DNA of 64,000 nucleotides from Celeribacter arenosi (GTDB lineage: Bacteria > Pseudomonadota > Alphaproteobacteria > Rhodobacterales > Rhodobacteraceae), in assembly GCF_039539485.1 (NCBI RefSeq), contig NZ_BAABDF010000003.1, forward strand, positions 372,001 through 436,000, written 5' to 3'. Made by a program: the position numbers and the translations under genes. The notes under the pieces were generated by a model, which was given only the letters and a program-made list of their open reading frames with translations, was not told the DNA's origin and did not search any database. Shown here one piece after another: positions 8,455 through 17,406 of the stretch. Each line of letters opens with the position of its first letter. The first letter of the stretch is position 1.

Positions 8455-8477
8455 CCCTGCCTGCGGCGGGGCCGTTT
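8455..8477 (+). terminator. Possible weak terminator after the IalB-like gene
   Basis: CCCTGC (8455-8460) pairs with GCGGGG (8466-8471), including one G-U pair, around a five-base loop. A short CCGTTTT follows. It lies 26 bases after the stop and before rlmN. The T-tract is short, so termination may be partial. Confidence 0.4.
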
Positions 8478-8544
8478 TGCTGTGGCTTTCCAAGTCGCGG
8501 GGAATCCTGTATTCAGCGCGCTTATCCAAAAAGGCCTCAAACCG

Positions 8545-9726
8545 ATGACCGAACCCAGCGCCCCCGTCACGCAGGATGTTGTGACCATTCCCCGCAAGGA
8601 AACGCCCTCTGACAAGATCAACCTTGTCGGCCTGACACGCGCACGTCTGCGCGAGGTGCTGATCGAAAACGGCGCGCCGGAAAAGCAGGCCAAAATGCGC
8701 GCGGGTCAGATTTGGCAATGGATCTACGGCTGGGGCGTGCGCGACTTTGATGCGATGACCAACCTGTCCAAATCCTACCGCGAAGAGCTCGCCGAGACAT
8801 TCGAAGTGCGCATTCCGGAGGTCGTCTCCAAACAGGTTTCCGAGGACGGCACCCGCAAATACCTCGTGCGCATCAACGGCGGCCATGAGGTCGAAGTGGT
8901 CTACATCCCCGAAGAGGACCGTGGCACGCTGTGCGTGTCGAGCCAGGTTGGCTGCACGCTGACCTGTTCGTTCTGCCACACGGGCACGCAAAAGCTGGTG
9001 CGCAACCTGACGGCTGGCGAAATCGTCGGTCAGGTGATGATGGCACGCGATGACCTCGGCGAATGGCCAGAGCAGGGTGCGCGAAACACCGAAACGCGCC
9101 TGCTGTCCAACATCGTCCTGATGGGCATGGGCGAGCCGCTGTATAACTTCGAAAACGTCCGCGATGCGATGAAGATCTGCATGGATCCCGAAGGCATTCA
9201 ACTCTCCCGCCGCCGCATCACCCTGTCCACCTCCGGTGTCGTGCCCGAAATCGCGCGCACAGCCGAAGAGATCGGATGTCAGTTGGCCGTGTCCTTCCAC
9301 GCGACCGAGGATGAGACCCGTGACAAACTGGTTCCCATCAACAAAAAGTGGAACATCGAAACCCTTCTCGACGTGCTGCGCACCTATCCGAAGGTGTCGA
9401 ATTCGGAACGGATCACCTTTGAATACGTGATGCTGCAGGGCGTGAACGACACCGATGAGGACGCGCACCGCCTCGTGGCATTGCTCAAAGGAATCCCGTC
9501 CAAGGTCAATCTGATCCCCTTCAACGAATGGCCCGGCGCGCCCTACAAACGGTCGTCCAACAACCGCATCCATGCCTTTGCGCGAATTCTGTTGAACGCG
9601 GGCTTTGCCTCGCCGATCCGCACGCCACGCGGCGAAGACATCATGGCGGCCTGTGGTCAGTTGAAATCCGCCACCGAACGCGCCCGCAAATCCCGCGCCC
9701 AGATCGAAGCCGAAGCAGGCCGCTAA
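8545..9726 (+). CDS. rlmN: Dual-specificity rRNA/tRNA adenine-C2 methyltransferase RlmN
   Basis: A 393-residue radical SAM enzyme that methylates A2503 of 23S rRNA and A37 of some tRNAs. The cluster-binding CxxxCxxC is at residues 137, 141 and 144 (GCTLTCSFCHTG), with GEIVGQV, MGMGEPLYN and the RRITLSTSGVVP segment following in the RlmN order. The frame is open 63 bases further upstream to an ATG at 8482, but family members start near MTEPSAPVTQDVV, so the ATG at 8545 is preferred. Its ribosome site is weak. Confidence 0.95.
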   Translation: MTEPSAPVTQDVVTIPRKETPSDKINLVGLTRARLREVLIENGAPEKQAKMRAGQIWQWIYGWGVRDFDAMTNLSKSYREELAETFEVRIPEVVSKQVSEDGTRKYLVRINGGHEVEVVYIPEEDRGTLCVSSQVGCTLTCSFCHTGTQKLVRNLTAGEIVGQVMMARDDLGEWPEQGARNTETRLLSNIVLMGMGEPLYNFENVRDAMKICMDPEGIQLSRRRITLSTSGVVPEIARTAEEIGCQLAVSFHATEDETRDKLVPINKKWNIETLLDVLRTYPKVSNSERITFEYVMLQGVNDTDEDAHRLVALLKGIPSKVNLIPFNEWPGAPYKRSSNNRIHAFARILLNAGFASPIRTPRGEDIMAACGQLKSATERARKSRAQIEAEAGR

Positions 9727-9999
9727 AGCGCCGCGACACGCATCGTTCCTCAACCGGTCAGCACCAGGTTTGGCCGGTTGAAACACGCCCCCGTGCCGGC
9801 GACATAAATCTTTTCAATGACTTTTAGGGCCCGAGCCGCTAAGAAACCGCCACGGGTGAGTCGCCCGAACATGATGGAGACGTTCAATATGGATAACAGG
9901 ACCGCATTTTCCCGCCACTAGGCCGGTCTGCTTCCTGTGGCCGGTCAAATCGACCCGCCTCATCCATTCTGATTGTCTTAGCCCCCATGGAGGGCCCCC
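9727..9999. other. Intergenic region between rlmN and the ABC exporter gene
   Basis: This 273-base stretch has no long gene. It contains a 7-bp stem (9751-9757 with 9774-9780, 16-base loop) that could be an rlmN 3' structure but lacks a T-tract. It also has a short hairpin CGGG/CCCG (9853-9856 with 9864-9867) and a 16-codon open frame at 9871-9921. A good GGAGG lies before the exporter ATG. Confidence 0.5.
9871..9921 (+). CDS. Possible 16-residue leader peptide before the ABC exporter
   Basis: A short frame encoding MMETFNMDNRTAFSRH with two tandem ATG codons. A GGTGAG-like site overlaps a small hairpin just upstream, and the frame ends 78 bases before the exporter start. Nothing in the composition points to a specific amino acid. 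It may be chance; comparison with close relatives would decide. Confidence 0.2.
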   Translation: MMETFNMDNRTAFSRH

Positions 10000-11829
10000 A
10001 TGTTCCGTTATTTCGAAAAACTCGTAGACCCCTTCGCGCCGCGTCCACGGACCAAGCCGCCGGCGACCTATATGGCGTTCCTGCGCGAGGAAATCGCGCC
10101 CTTTCGTCGTGTCGTTCCCTTTCTGATCGCAGCCGGAGTTCTCATCGCGGCGATTGAAACGGGACTGATTTTCTACGGGGGCTACCTGATCGACGTCATG
10201 TCCGAATCCGGCCCCGACACATTCCTGTCGCGCCATGGTTTCATCCTGCTTCTCGTCGCGCTGGGCGTGGTCTTCCTGCGCCCCTTTGCCATTGGTGTGC
10301 AGCACCTTTTGCTTGAGCAAACTCTGGCGGGAAACGTTCAGGAGCAGGTTCGTTGGCGCGCCCACTCATGGCTTCTCGGCCAGTCGTCGTCCTTCTTTCA
10401 AAACGACTTCGCGGGCCGGTTGTCGAACCGCGTGATGCAACTCGGGCAGGCCACGGAGGACTCCCTCTACATGGTGTTCGAGGCCTTGGTCTTCGCGCTC
10501 GCCTACATCGTTGTTGCCGTGGTTTTGCTGGCCGAACTGGACCTGCGCCTTGCGGTGCCATTGGTCGTCTGGGCCGTGGTCTATGTGCTCTACGTGCGTT
10601 ACATCGCGCGTCGGGTCGCCGTGGCGTCGGAAAAACACTCAGACGCGCGCTCGCGCACGACGGGGCGGATTGTTGACGCCTATGCCAATATCGAAACGGT
10701 CAAACTCTTTTCCTATGGCGGGCGCGAGCAAAGGTTTGCGTTGACGTCCCTGCGGCGTTTGCGCCTGAACCTGCAGCGGTTCCTGCGCCTCATGACCGAA
10801 CTCGCCTTTGGCCTCAATGCGCTCAACGGTTTGCTGATCGTTGGGTTGGTGGGGCCTGCGATTTGGCTCTGGCTCGACGATCAAATGACGATCGGCGCGG
10901 TGGCAGCGGCGCTAACCCTGACCAACCGTCTCAACGGGATGTCGGGTTGGATCATGTGGATCGTCATCCGCCTGTTCGAGCAATCGGGTGTGATCCGCGA
11001 GGGCCTGCGCTCTGTCGCGGTGGCGCAAACCGTGACGGATAAGGAAGACGCCAAAGAGTTGGCGGTCGCGGGCGGCGAAATCCGTTTCCAGAATCTGAGC
11101 CACCACTACGGCAAAGAAAACGGCGGGCTCGACGGTATCGACCTGACGATCAAAGCGGGCGAACGGGTCGGTCTCGTGGGGCGGTCGGGTGCAGGCAAAT
11201 CGACCTTGGTCAACCTGTTGCTGCGGTTTCGCGATGCCGAAGAGGGAAACATCCTGATCGACGGTCAGGACATCTCTGCCGTCACGCAGGACAGCCTGCG
11301 CCGCAACATCGGGATGGTCACGCAAGACAGCTCGCTGCTGCACCGTTCGGTGCGTGCAAACCTGTTGTACGGGCGCCCCGATGCGAGCGAGGAGATGATG
11401 GTCGCAGCAGCCAAACAGGCAGCGGCGCATGATTTCATCCTCGAATTGCGCGACCAGAACATGCGGGTGGGATACGACGCCTTCGTGGGCGAGCGCGGTG
11501 TGAAACTTTCGGGCGGTCAACGTCAAAGGGTGGCAATCGCGCGGGTGATCCTGAAAGACGCGCCGATCCTCATTCTGGACGAAGCGACCTCTGCTCTCGA
11601 CAGCGAGGTAGAGGCGGCCATTCAGGACACGCTCTATTCCGTGATGGAGGGCAAAACGGTCATCGCGATTGCGCACCGTCTGTCCACCTTGGCGCGAATG
11701 GATCGGATCGTGGTGCTCGACGCGGGGCGGGTTATCGAAACCGGCTCCCACGCCGAACTTGTTTCACAGGGCGGCCTATACGCGGACCTGTGGAATCGCC
11801 AATCCGGCGGGTTCCTGGCCTCGACCTAG
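10000..11829 (+). CDS. ABC exporter, fused permease and ATPase
   Basis: A 609-residue half-transporter. The N-terminal part has about six membrane helices (residues about 40-320) of the ABC type I exporter fold. The C-terminal nucleotide-binding domain has Walker A GRSGAGKST (around residue 395), a Q-loop in MVTQDSSLLHRSV, the signature LSGGQRQRV, Walker B ILILDEATSALDSE and the H-loop AIAHRLS. It would work as a dimer at the inner membrane. The closest functional classes are lipid, peptide or multidrug exporters; the substrate is unknown. GGAGG is well placed. Its stop overlaps the convergent LOG gene by four bases. Confidence 0.92.
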   Translation: MFRYFEKLVDPFAPRPRTKPPATYMAFLREEIAPFRRVVPFLIAAGVLIAAIETGLIFYGGYLIDVMSESGPDTFLSRHGFILLLVALGVVFLRPFAIGVQHLLLEQTLAGNVQEQVRWRAHSWLLGQSSSFFQNDFAGRLSNRVMQLGQATEDSLYMVFEALVFALAYIVVAVVLLAELDLRLAVPLVVWAVVYVLYVRYIARRVAVASEKHSDARSRTTGRIVDAYANIETVKLFSYGGREQRFALTSLRRLRLNLQRFLRLMTELAFGLNALNGLLIVGLVGPAIWLWLDDQMTIGAVAAALTLTNRLNGMSGWIMWIVIRLFEQSGVIREGLRSVAVAQTVTDKEDAKELAVAGGEIRFQNLSHHYGKENGGLDGIDLTIKAGERVGLVGRSGAGKSTLVNLLLRFRDAEEGNILIDGQDISAVTQDSLRRNIGMVTQDSSLLHRSVRANLLYGRPDASEEMMVAAAKQAAAHDFILELRDQNMRVGYDAFVGERGVKLSGGQRQRVAIARVILKDAPILILDEATSALDSEVEAAIQDTLYSVMEGKTVIAIAHRLSTLARMDRIVVLDAGRVIETGSHAELVSQGGLYADLWNRQSGGFLAST

Positions 11830-12683
11830 CGGCCGGGAATCTCGCTGCGCCGCTTTCCGGCACCTTCCCAGGTCTCGATTGCCTCGACGGCTTCCTCGGC
11901 GGTTTCGACAAAGCGGAACAGGTCCAGATCCTCTTCGGAGATCGTTCCGGCCTCTGCCAAGGCTTCGAAATTGATGATCTTGCGCCAGAACGCTTCGCCG
12001 AACAGAAGGATCGGCACCCGCTTCATGCGGCCGGTCTGGATCAGGGTGAGGGTCTCGAACAGCTCGTCCATCGTCCCGAACCCGCCCGGAAAGGCGGCCA
12101 AGGCATTCGCGCGCATCAGGAAATGCATCTTGCGGATGGCGAAGTAGTGGAAGTTGAAACACAGGTCAGGCGTCACGTATTCGTTCGGGGCCTGTTCATG
12201 GGGCAGCACGATGTTGAGGCCGATTGACACGCCACCCGCATCGGCCGCGCCACGGTTGCCCGCCTCCATCACTCCCGGGCCGCCGCCGGTGACGATGACG
12301 TTCTCGCGGTGGCCGTTCTGTTTGGATTTCAGCGTCATCAGCCGCGCAAATTCGCGCGCAACTTCGTAGTATTTGGACAGATCCGCGAGTGCCTTGGTTT
12401 TCGCGGTATCCTTCTTGGCCGGCTCGGGAATGCGCGCGCCACCGAACAGAACGATGGTCGAATCGATCCCGTATTCGGCCATCATCAATTCGGGTTTGAG
12501 CAGTTCGAGTTGTAATCGCACGGGACGCAATTCATCGCGCAGCATGAACTCCTCATCCGAAAAGGCGAGGCGATATGCGGGCGCGCGGGTTTGCGCGGTG
12601 TCGGGCGTATGACGCGCCGCCTCTCGGTCCATCTGGCTGTCGCGCAGGGGATGGCGGCGGGGGGTGTGCGTATCGTCGGACAT
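11826..12683 (-). CDS. LOG-family (TIGR00730-type) Rossmann-fold protein
   Basis: A 285-residue protein with the lysine-decarboxylase-like fold of the LOG family. The signatures are present: VTGGGPGVMEAGNRGA and the PGGFGTMDELFE motif. Members are nucleoside 5'-monophosphate phosphoribohydrolases that can release cytokinin-type bases; the bacterial role is often nucleotide turnover. The residues before about 70 are polar and poorly conserved. The start is the ATG at 12681-12683 with GGAG upstream, shorter than the open frame. It diverges from dapD. Confidence 0.85.
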   Translation of the reverse strand: MSDDTHTPRRHPLRDSQMDREAARHTPDTAQTRAPAYRLAFSDEEFMLRDELRPVRLQLELLKPELMMAEYGIDSTIVLFGGARIPEPAKKDTAKTKALADLSKYYEVAREFARLMTLKSKQNGHRENVIVTGGGPGVMEAGNRGAADAGGVSIGLNIVLPHEQAPNEYVTPDLCFNFHYFAIRKMHFLMRANALAAFPGGFGTMDELFETLTLIQTGRMKRVPILLFGEAFWRKIINFEALAEAGTISEEDLDLFRFVETAEEAVEAIETWEGAGKRRSEIPGR

Positions 12684-12796
12684 TTTTTCTCCGGTGTCAG
12701 GGTCATTGGGTCGCGCGCCTTCGCGTTGCGTGCGGGCGTGGCAGCGACTATAGGCACCTACAACAGATTTGTTCACGACACGAGGGGGAGAAACCC

Positions 12797-13624
12797 ATGT
12801 CCAACGTCCAGCTTGAAGCCGCAATCGAAGCCGCATGGGATGCGCGCGACACCATCACGTCTGCCACGACCGGCGAAACACGTGAGGCCATCGAAGACAC
12901 GCTGAACGCACTCGACAGCGGATCACTGCGCGTGGCCGAGCGCGGCGATGATGGAACGTGGCATGTGAACCAATGGGCGAAAAAGGCCGTCCTCCTCGGT
13001 TTCCGCATCAAGGATATGGAAGAACAATCCGGCGGCCCGCAGGGCTCTGGCTGGTGGGATAAGGTCGACAGCAAATTCAAAGGCTGGGGCGACAACCAAT
13101 GGCGCGCTGCCGGTTTCCGTGCCGTGCCAAACGCGATCGTGCGCAAATCGGCCTACATCGCGCCGGGCGTGGTTCTCATGCCATCCTTCGTAAACCTCGG
13201 CGCACACGTCGGTGAAGGCACCATGGTCGACACTTGGGCCACGGTCGGCTCCTGCGCGCAGATCGGCAAAAACGTCCACCTTTCGGGCGGCGTCGGGATC
13301 GGCGGCGTGTTGGAACCCATGCAGGCAGGCCCGACGATCATCGAGGACAATTGCTTTATCGGTGCACGTTCGGAAGTCGTCGAAGGCTGCATCGTGCGCG
13401 AGGGCTCTGTTCTCGGCATGGGTGTGTTCATCGGCCAGTCCACCAAGATCGTGGACCGCGAAACCGGCACCGTGTCCTATGGCGAAGTGCCGCCCTACTC
13501 GGTCGTCGTCGCAGGCTCCATGCCATCCAAAAACGGCATCAACCTCTACTGCGCGGTTATCGTGAAGCGCGTCGACGAGCGCACCCGTTCCAAAACCGGC
13601 ATCAACGAGCTCCTGCGCGATTGA
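12797..13624 (+). CDS. dapD: 2,3,4,5-tetrahydropyridine-2,6-dicarboxylate N-succinyltransferase
   Basis: A 275-residue DapD that succinylates tetrahydrodipicolinate in the succinylase branch leading to meso-diaminopimelate and lysine. The C-terminal two-thirds is a left-handed beta-helix of hexapeptide repeats (APGVVLMPSFVNLGAHVGEG and similar), with the GGVGIGGVLEP and RSEVVEGCIVREG segments typical of the family. The ATG at 12797 follows GAGGGGGAG. The partner dapE lies 1.6 kb downstream on the same strand, separated by a small gene and an opposed channel gene. Confidence 0.96.
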   Translation: MSNVQLEAAIEAAWDARDTITSATTGETREAIEDTLNALDSGSLRVAERGDDGTWHVNQWAKKAVLLGFRIKDMEEQSGGPQGSGWWDKVDSKFKGWGDNQWRAAGFRAVPNAIVRKSAYIAPGVVLMPSFVNLGAHVGEGTMVDTWATVGSCAQIGKNVHLSGGVGIGGVLEPMQAGPTIIEDNCFIGARSEVVEGCIVREGSVLGMGVFIGQSTKIVDRETGTVSYGEVPPYSVVVAGSMPSKNGINLYCAVIVKRVDERTRSKTGINELLRD

Positions 13625-13650
13625 TCCGCAGGCGAGGGCAGGAGTGATCC

Positions 13651-13998
13651 ATGGCTGACAAAGAAAAAAAGCCGTCACGGCAAAAGGTCTTCACCCTCCT
13701 CGTCCAGGTCGGGCGCAAGGAGGGCGATGGCCTGCCTTCTGCGGCGACCGGCGGTGCTCTGATGATCTATGCCTCCGGCGTTGATGAAGCCGAGGCCGTG
13801 CGCGAAACCGTGGCCATCCTCAAACAGGCCGACCTCGCGCCGCTCGATGTGACGGGCTATGGCACGCTGGATGAACGCCTTTCGGAAGGCCACGATATTT
13901 CCGACGAGGAAAGAGAGCTGATGGCGCGCGCGCTTGCGGAGAACTCGGTTGTCGTGGCCCAGATGACGCCGTTCTACGACGACAAACCGCTTCAGTAA
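13651..13998 (+). CDS. Small conserved-looking cytoplasmic protein of unknown function
   Basis: A 115-residue soluble protein with a lysine-rich start, no signal peptide and no membrane segment. A possible ferredoxin-like alternation of strands and helices appears (KVFTLLVQVGRKE, AVRETVAILKQA, LDVTGYGT, ISDEERELMARALAENSVVVAQMT). I do not recognise a family. It lies 26 bases after dapD, with GGCAGGAG before its ATG, so it is probably co-transcribed with dapD. Its stop overlaps the stop region of the opposed channel gene by seven bases. Confidence 0.65.
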   Translation: MADKEKKPSRQKVFTLLVQVGRKEGDGLPSAATGGALMIYASGVDEAEAVRETVAILKQADLAPLDVTGYGTLDERLSEGHDISDEERELMARALAENSVVVAQMTPFYDDKPLQ

Positions 13999-15044
13999 CC
14001 GAGAGTGCCGAACCACTTTGTGTAGAGCTCGGAATAGGTTCCGTTCTCACGTAGGTGCAAAAGGCTCTGGTTGATCGGTTCGCCCAAAGTCGACCCTGAC
14101 GGCAGTGCGATCCCGTAGCTTTCGCGCAGGAAAGCCTGCCCGACCAACTCGACCTTCCCGCGGGCGTCATGGGACGCGTAATAGGCAAGGATGGGTGCAT
14201 CGAACACGGTCGCATTGATTTCACCCGCCTCGAACGCCGCGAGCATTTCCGCCGGTGACTCATACCCGATGTAGCGAATATCGCGCCGGTCGAGGAACTC
14301 CGCCGAGGTCGATCCGGCAACCGTTCCCACATCGCGTTTGTAGAGGTCGGAAAGGCCGGAGACATTCGACTGGATTGCTTCGACGGTCAGCACCGATGTG
14401 ATGCGCGCGACAAACAACGAGACGATGAAGAGCGACGAAATCACCATGAACACGCCGATGATACGGCCCAAAGGCGACTGAGGCTGGCGCTCCTCAAAGC
14501 CGCCATTCACGACCAGATTGAGCGCCCACCAGAATGCCGGGAACATCGCTTTGCGCGCCGGTAGGTCGAAATAGGGCTGCCGCTCGCGTTCGAGTCGCCA
14601 CATCAACATCCCACCACCGAAAAGCACGGCAAAGGCGGCTGCGACCCACATCAGGAACTCGCGCGACATGATGAGTTGCCAAACCGGCATTCCCGACCCT
14701 TCGATGGGCGTCATGATCTGCAGACCGCCCTCGAACATGGGCTGCGAAAAATCCATGACCTGCTCGCGCGCCGCGGTGATTGAAATGTTGGCGACGGCCG
14801 CATCCACGGTGCCGGCTTCGACCGCGGCAAGCATGTCCCCGAATGTCGAAAAGCGCTCAACCTCGTATTCCCGACCCAGATCGGAGGCGACTTCGGCCCA
14901 AAGATCGAGAGAAAAACCGGTTTCCTTACCATTTTCCACCATGGAAAAGGGCAGACGAGTAACCGTACCCACCCGAAGATCCTGAGCGGACAAGGTGAGC
15001 GGTGCGACCAAGAGGCCGAGTAGAAAGATCGCGCGGCAAAACAT
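13992..15044 (-). CDS. Prokaryotic ionotropic glutamate receptor-like channel
   Basis: A 350-residue protein with signal peptide 1-20. It has a periplasmic solute-binding fold split by a channel module: lobe S1 (about 22-125), TM1 (about 130-150), pore loop (about 168-184), TM2 (about 193-220), lobe S2 (about 221-350). This is the GluR0 layout. Arg93 in ITAAREQVMDFS and Asp282 in TVFDAPILAYY match amino-acid ligand positions. The pore loop (WALNLVVNGGFEERQ) lacks the TVGYG potassium filter, and TM2 ends in SLFVARITSVLTVEAI, resembling the animal SYTANLAAFLT gate. It should open in response to a periplasmic ligand. An alternative start at 15080 would add 12 residues. Confidence 0.85.
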   Translation of the reverse strand: MFCRAIFLLGLLVAPLTLSAQDLRVGTVTRLPFSMVENGKETGFSLDLWAEVASDLGREYEVERFSTFGDMLAAVEAGTVDAAVANISITAAREQVMDFSQPMFEGGLQIMTPIEGSGMPVWQLIMSREFLMWVAAAFAVLFGGGMLMWRLERERQPYFDLPARKAMFPAFWWALNLVVNGGFEERQPQSPLGRIIGVFMVISSLFIVSLFVARITSVLTVEAIQSNVSGLSDLYKRDVGTVAGSTSAEFLDRRDIRYIGYESPAEMLAAFEAGEINATVFDAPILAYYASHDARGKVELVGQAFLRESYGIALPSGSTLGEPINQSLLHLRENGTYSELYTKWFGTLGY

Positions 15045-15206
15045 TTTCAGAACCCAAGCTTTCGCGCGGATGTCGCACATTGAAAAACAGGTGACAATGA
15101 TTTTCCTTGTTTTGTGACTCTACGTTGCCCTGCTGAGTTGTATTTGCGGTGCCAGCGAGATTGCAGTCCGCCCGCGCGCTCGCTAACCAATAGGCATGGA
15201 GGCACC

Positions 15207-16358
15207 ATGACACTTGATCCAATCGACCTGACCGCACAGCTCGTTCGTTGTCCGAGCGTTACACCCCACGAAGCCGGCGCGCTGGAAGTTCTACGCGAAG
15301 TGCTTGAAGGCGGCGGTTTCAGCTGCACTCGGGTCGATCGCAACGGCACGCCGAACCTGTTTGCGCGGTTTGGCGAAAAGGCGGCAGGCCGCACCTTCGG
15401 TTTTAACGGGCACACGGACGTTGTGCCGGTCGGGGACGAAGCGTCATGGACCCGACCGCCGTTCTCCGGTGAGATCGCCGATGGCATTCTATGGGGGCGC
15501 GGCGCAACCGACATGAAATCCGGTGTTGCGGCCTTTGTTGCGGCCGCTGTTGATTACGTCACCCAAACGCCACCCACAGACGGTGCCATCGTCATCGCGA
15601 TCACCGGCGATGAGGAAGGCGTTGCCACGGACGGGACTGTCGCGCTCCTCGACTGGATGCGCGCTGAGGGGGAAACGATGGACGTGTGCATCGTTGGCGA
15701 GCCGACCTGCCCCGACGCGTTCGGGGACATGATGAAGATCGGACGGCGCGGGTCGCTCAACGCGCGCATCACCGCGCGCGGCGTTCAGGGGCATGCCGCA
15801 TATCCGCATCGGGCCGCTAATCCCATTCCGGTTCTGGCCGCATTGGTGGACGCGCTTTCTCGGCACAGTCTTGATCAGGGGACGGCGCATTTTGATCCCT
15901 CAACTCTCGTGGTGACCAGTTTCGACACCGGCAACCTCGCCACCAATGTGATCCCCGCCCAATGCAGCGCCATGCTGAACATCCGCTTCAACGATGCGCA
16001 TACCGGAGCGGAGCTGTCGGATTGGCTTCGCGCTAAGGTGGCGCGGGCGTGCGAGGGAACAGGTATCACCATGGACGTCGAGATTTCGATCTCGGGTGAA
16101 AGCTTTGTCACGCTTCCCGGACCCTTCGTTGACACCGTTCGACAGGCGGTCGAGGCGGAAACAGGCCGCGCGCCGGTTCTGTCGACATCGGGCGGCACAT
16201 CGGACGCACGGTTTGTCAAGAACCTGTGCCCTGTGGTTGAATTCGGTGTGGTCGGAAAATCCATGCACCAAGTAGACGAACACGTCGCAGTCGATGACAT
16301 CACTGCGCTTAAAAACGTGTATTCCCGCGCGATTAGAGCCTATTTTGATGAAGTATAG
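15207..16358 (+). CDS. dapE: Succinyl-diaminopimelate desuccinylase
   Basis: A 383-residue M20 metallopeptidase-family enzyme. It removes succinate from N-succinyl-LL-diaminopimelate, the step after transamination in the DapD branch. Zinc-site motifs are visible: NGHTDVVPVGD, GRGATDMKSGVAAF, ITGDEEG, and near the end STSGGTSDARF and the histidine in GKSMHQVDEH. The start is the ATG at 15207 behind TGGAGG. The downstream GNAT gene starts inside its last codons, suggesting coupled translation. Confidence 0.95.
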   Translation: MTLDPIDLTAQLVRCPSVTPHEAGALEVLREVLEGGGFSCTRVDRNGTPNLFARFGEKAAGRTFGFNGHTDVVPVGDEASWTRPPFSGEIADGILWGRGATDMKSGVAAFVAAAVDYVTQTPPTDGAIVIAITGDEEGVATDGTVALLDWMRAEGETMDVCIVGEPTCPDAFGDMMKIGRRGSLNARITARGVQGHAAYPHRAANPIPVLAALVDALSRHSLDQGTAHFDPSTLVVTSFDTGNLATNVIPAQCSAMLNIRFNDAHTGAELSDWLRAKVARACEGTGITMDVEISISGESFVTLPGPFVDTVRQAVEAETGRAPVLSTSGGTSDARFVKNLCPVVEFGVVGKSMHQVDEHVAVDDITALKNVYSRAIRAYFDEV

Positions 16359-16773
16359 CGTTCAGAAAACAGATGACATCGCGGCCTGCATCGCGTTGCG
16401 GATTGCCGTCTTTGTTGAAGAGCAGCAGGTGCCAATGGACGATGAGATCGATGATCTCGACGATGTGGCCATGCATTACCTTGCCCGTGATCCGGACGGC
16501 AAACCCGTCGGAACCGCGCGCATTTATGAAGTTGGCGATGTAGGCAAAATCGGGCGGGTATGCGTGGTCGCATCGGCGCGGGGCACTGGATTGGGACGGG
16601 CCCTGATCGACACGTGCCTGCGCGAATTGCAGTCCCATCCGCACCTTACGACCATACGTATCGGTGCGCAGGACCACGCGATCGGGTTCTACGAAAGCTT
16701 CGGGTTCAAGGTTGTCGGAGACGGCTATCTCGACGGCGGCATCCCTCACCACATTATGGTGCGCGCACTGTGA
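16348..16773 (+). CDS. GNAT-family N-acetyltransferase
   Basis: A 141-residue single GNAT domain resembling the ElaA/YjcF group. The acetyl-CoA loop is VCVVASARGTGLGRALID (RGTGLG), followed by a beta-5/alpha-4 pair containing IGAQDHAIGFYESFGFKVVGD. The preferred ATG at 16348 overlaps the end of dapE by 11 bases, and the stop overlaps the next start (GTGA at 16770-16773). The acceptor substrate is unknown. Confidence 0.85.
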   Translation: MKYSVQKTDDIAACIALRIAVFVEEQQVPMDDEIDDLDDVAMHYLARDPDGKPVGTARIYEVGDVGKIGRVCVVASARGTGLGRALIDTCLRELQSHPHLTTIRIGAQDHAIGFYESFGFKVVGDGYLDGGIPHHIMVRAL

Positions 16774-17369
16774 AGCCCGTGGTCGTGGTGATGGTGAAAG
16801 AACCTCGTCCGGGCCGCGTGAAAACGCGACTAGGCAAGGAGTTCGGCATGACCCGCGCCGCATGGTGGTATCGCCATCAGGTCGCGCGCACCTTGCGCCG
16901 TCTGGAAGACCCGCGTTGGACGCTGGCCCTTGCCGTTGCGCCAGACCGCGAAGGGATGATGAGCCGTGTTTGGCCCGCTCATTTGCCAAGGTTCAAGCAG
17001 GGTCGTGGGAACCTCGGCGACAGAATGCGGCGGATTTTCCAATCCATAGGTCCGGCCCGCACCGTGATCATAGGCAGCGACATTCCCCACATCGAAAAAC
17101 ATCATATCCGGTCAGCTTTGGCTGGATTGGGGTCGAATAAGGGCGTGATTGGTCCTGCTTCCGACGGGGGGTACTGGCTCATCGGGGTCGATGGGACGAC
17201 GGTTCTGCCGCGGGAGTTTTTAGGTCACGTGCGATGGTCCACGCCGTTCGCACGCAGTGATACAATGGCCACCGCGGCGGGTTGGTCCTGGGCCGAGGTG
17301 GCAGAGTTGGACGATGTGGACACCCTGTCCGATCTGCTCCGAATTTGCGCGAAAGCACAACGGAATTGA
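16770..17369 (+). CDS. DUF2064/TIGR04282-family nucleotidyltransferase-like protein
   Basis: A 199-residue protein with a glycosyltransferase-A-like fold. The N-terminal motif VVVMVKEPRPGRVKTRLG is the nucleotide-binding signature of the family, and IIGSDIPHI and GPASDGGYWLIGV give the metal-binding Asp and the active-site loop. Some family members are found in arsenosugar clusters, but no arsenic genes are near. The start is a GTG at 16770 overlapping the GNAT stop. It is the last gene of the dapE-GNAT group. Confidence 0.8.
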   Translation: MKPVVVVMVKEPRPGRVKTRLGKEFGMTRAAWWYRHQVARTLRRLEDPRWTLALAVAPDREGMMSRVWPAHLPRFKQGRGNLGDRMRRIFQSIGPARTVIIGSDIPHIEKHHIRSALAGLGSNKGVIGPASDGGYWLIGVDGTTVLPREFLGHVRWSTPFARSDTMATAAGWSWAEVAELDDVDTLSDLLRICAKAQRN

Positions 17370-17406
17370 GATGGTGACGGCGATTGGGCCATGGTAGCGT
17401 AACGCC

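Noticed and set aside
8386..9786. 466-codon minus-strand frame opposite rlmN
   Set aside because: Shadow of rlmN; the rlmN frame has the radical SAM motif and normal length.
16830..17105. Minus-strand frame within the DUF2064 gene
   Set aside because: Shadow frame; the plus-strand gene has clear family motifs.
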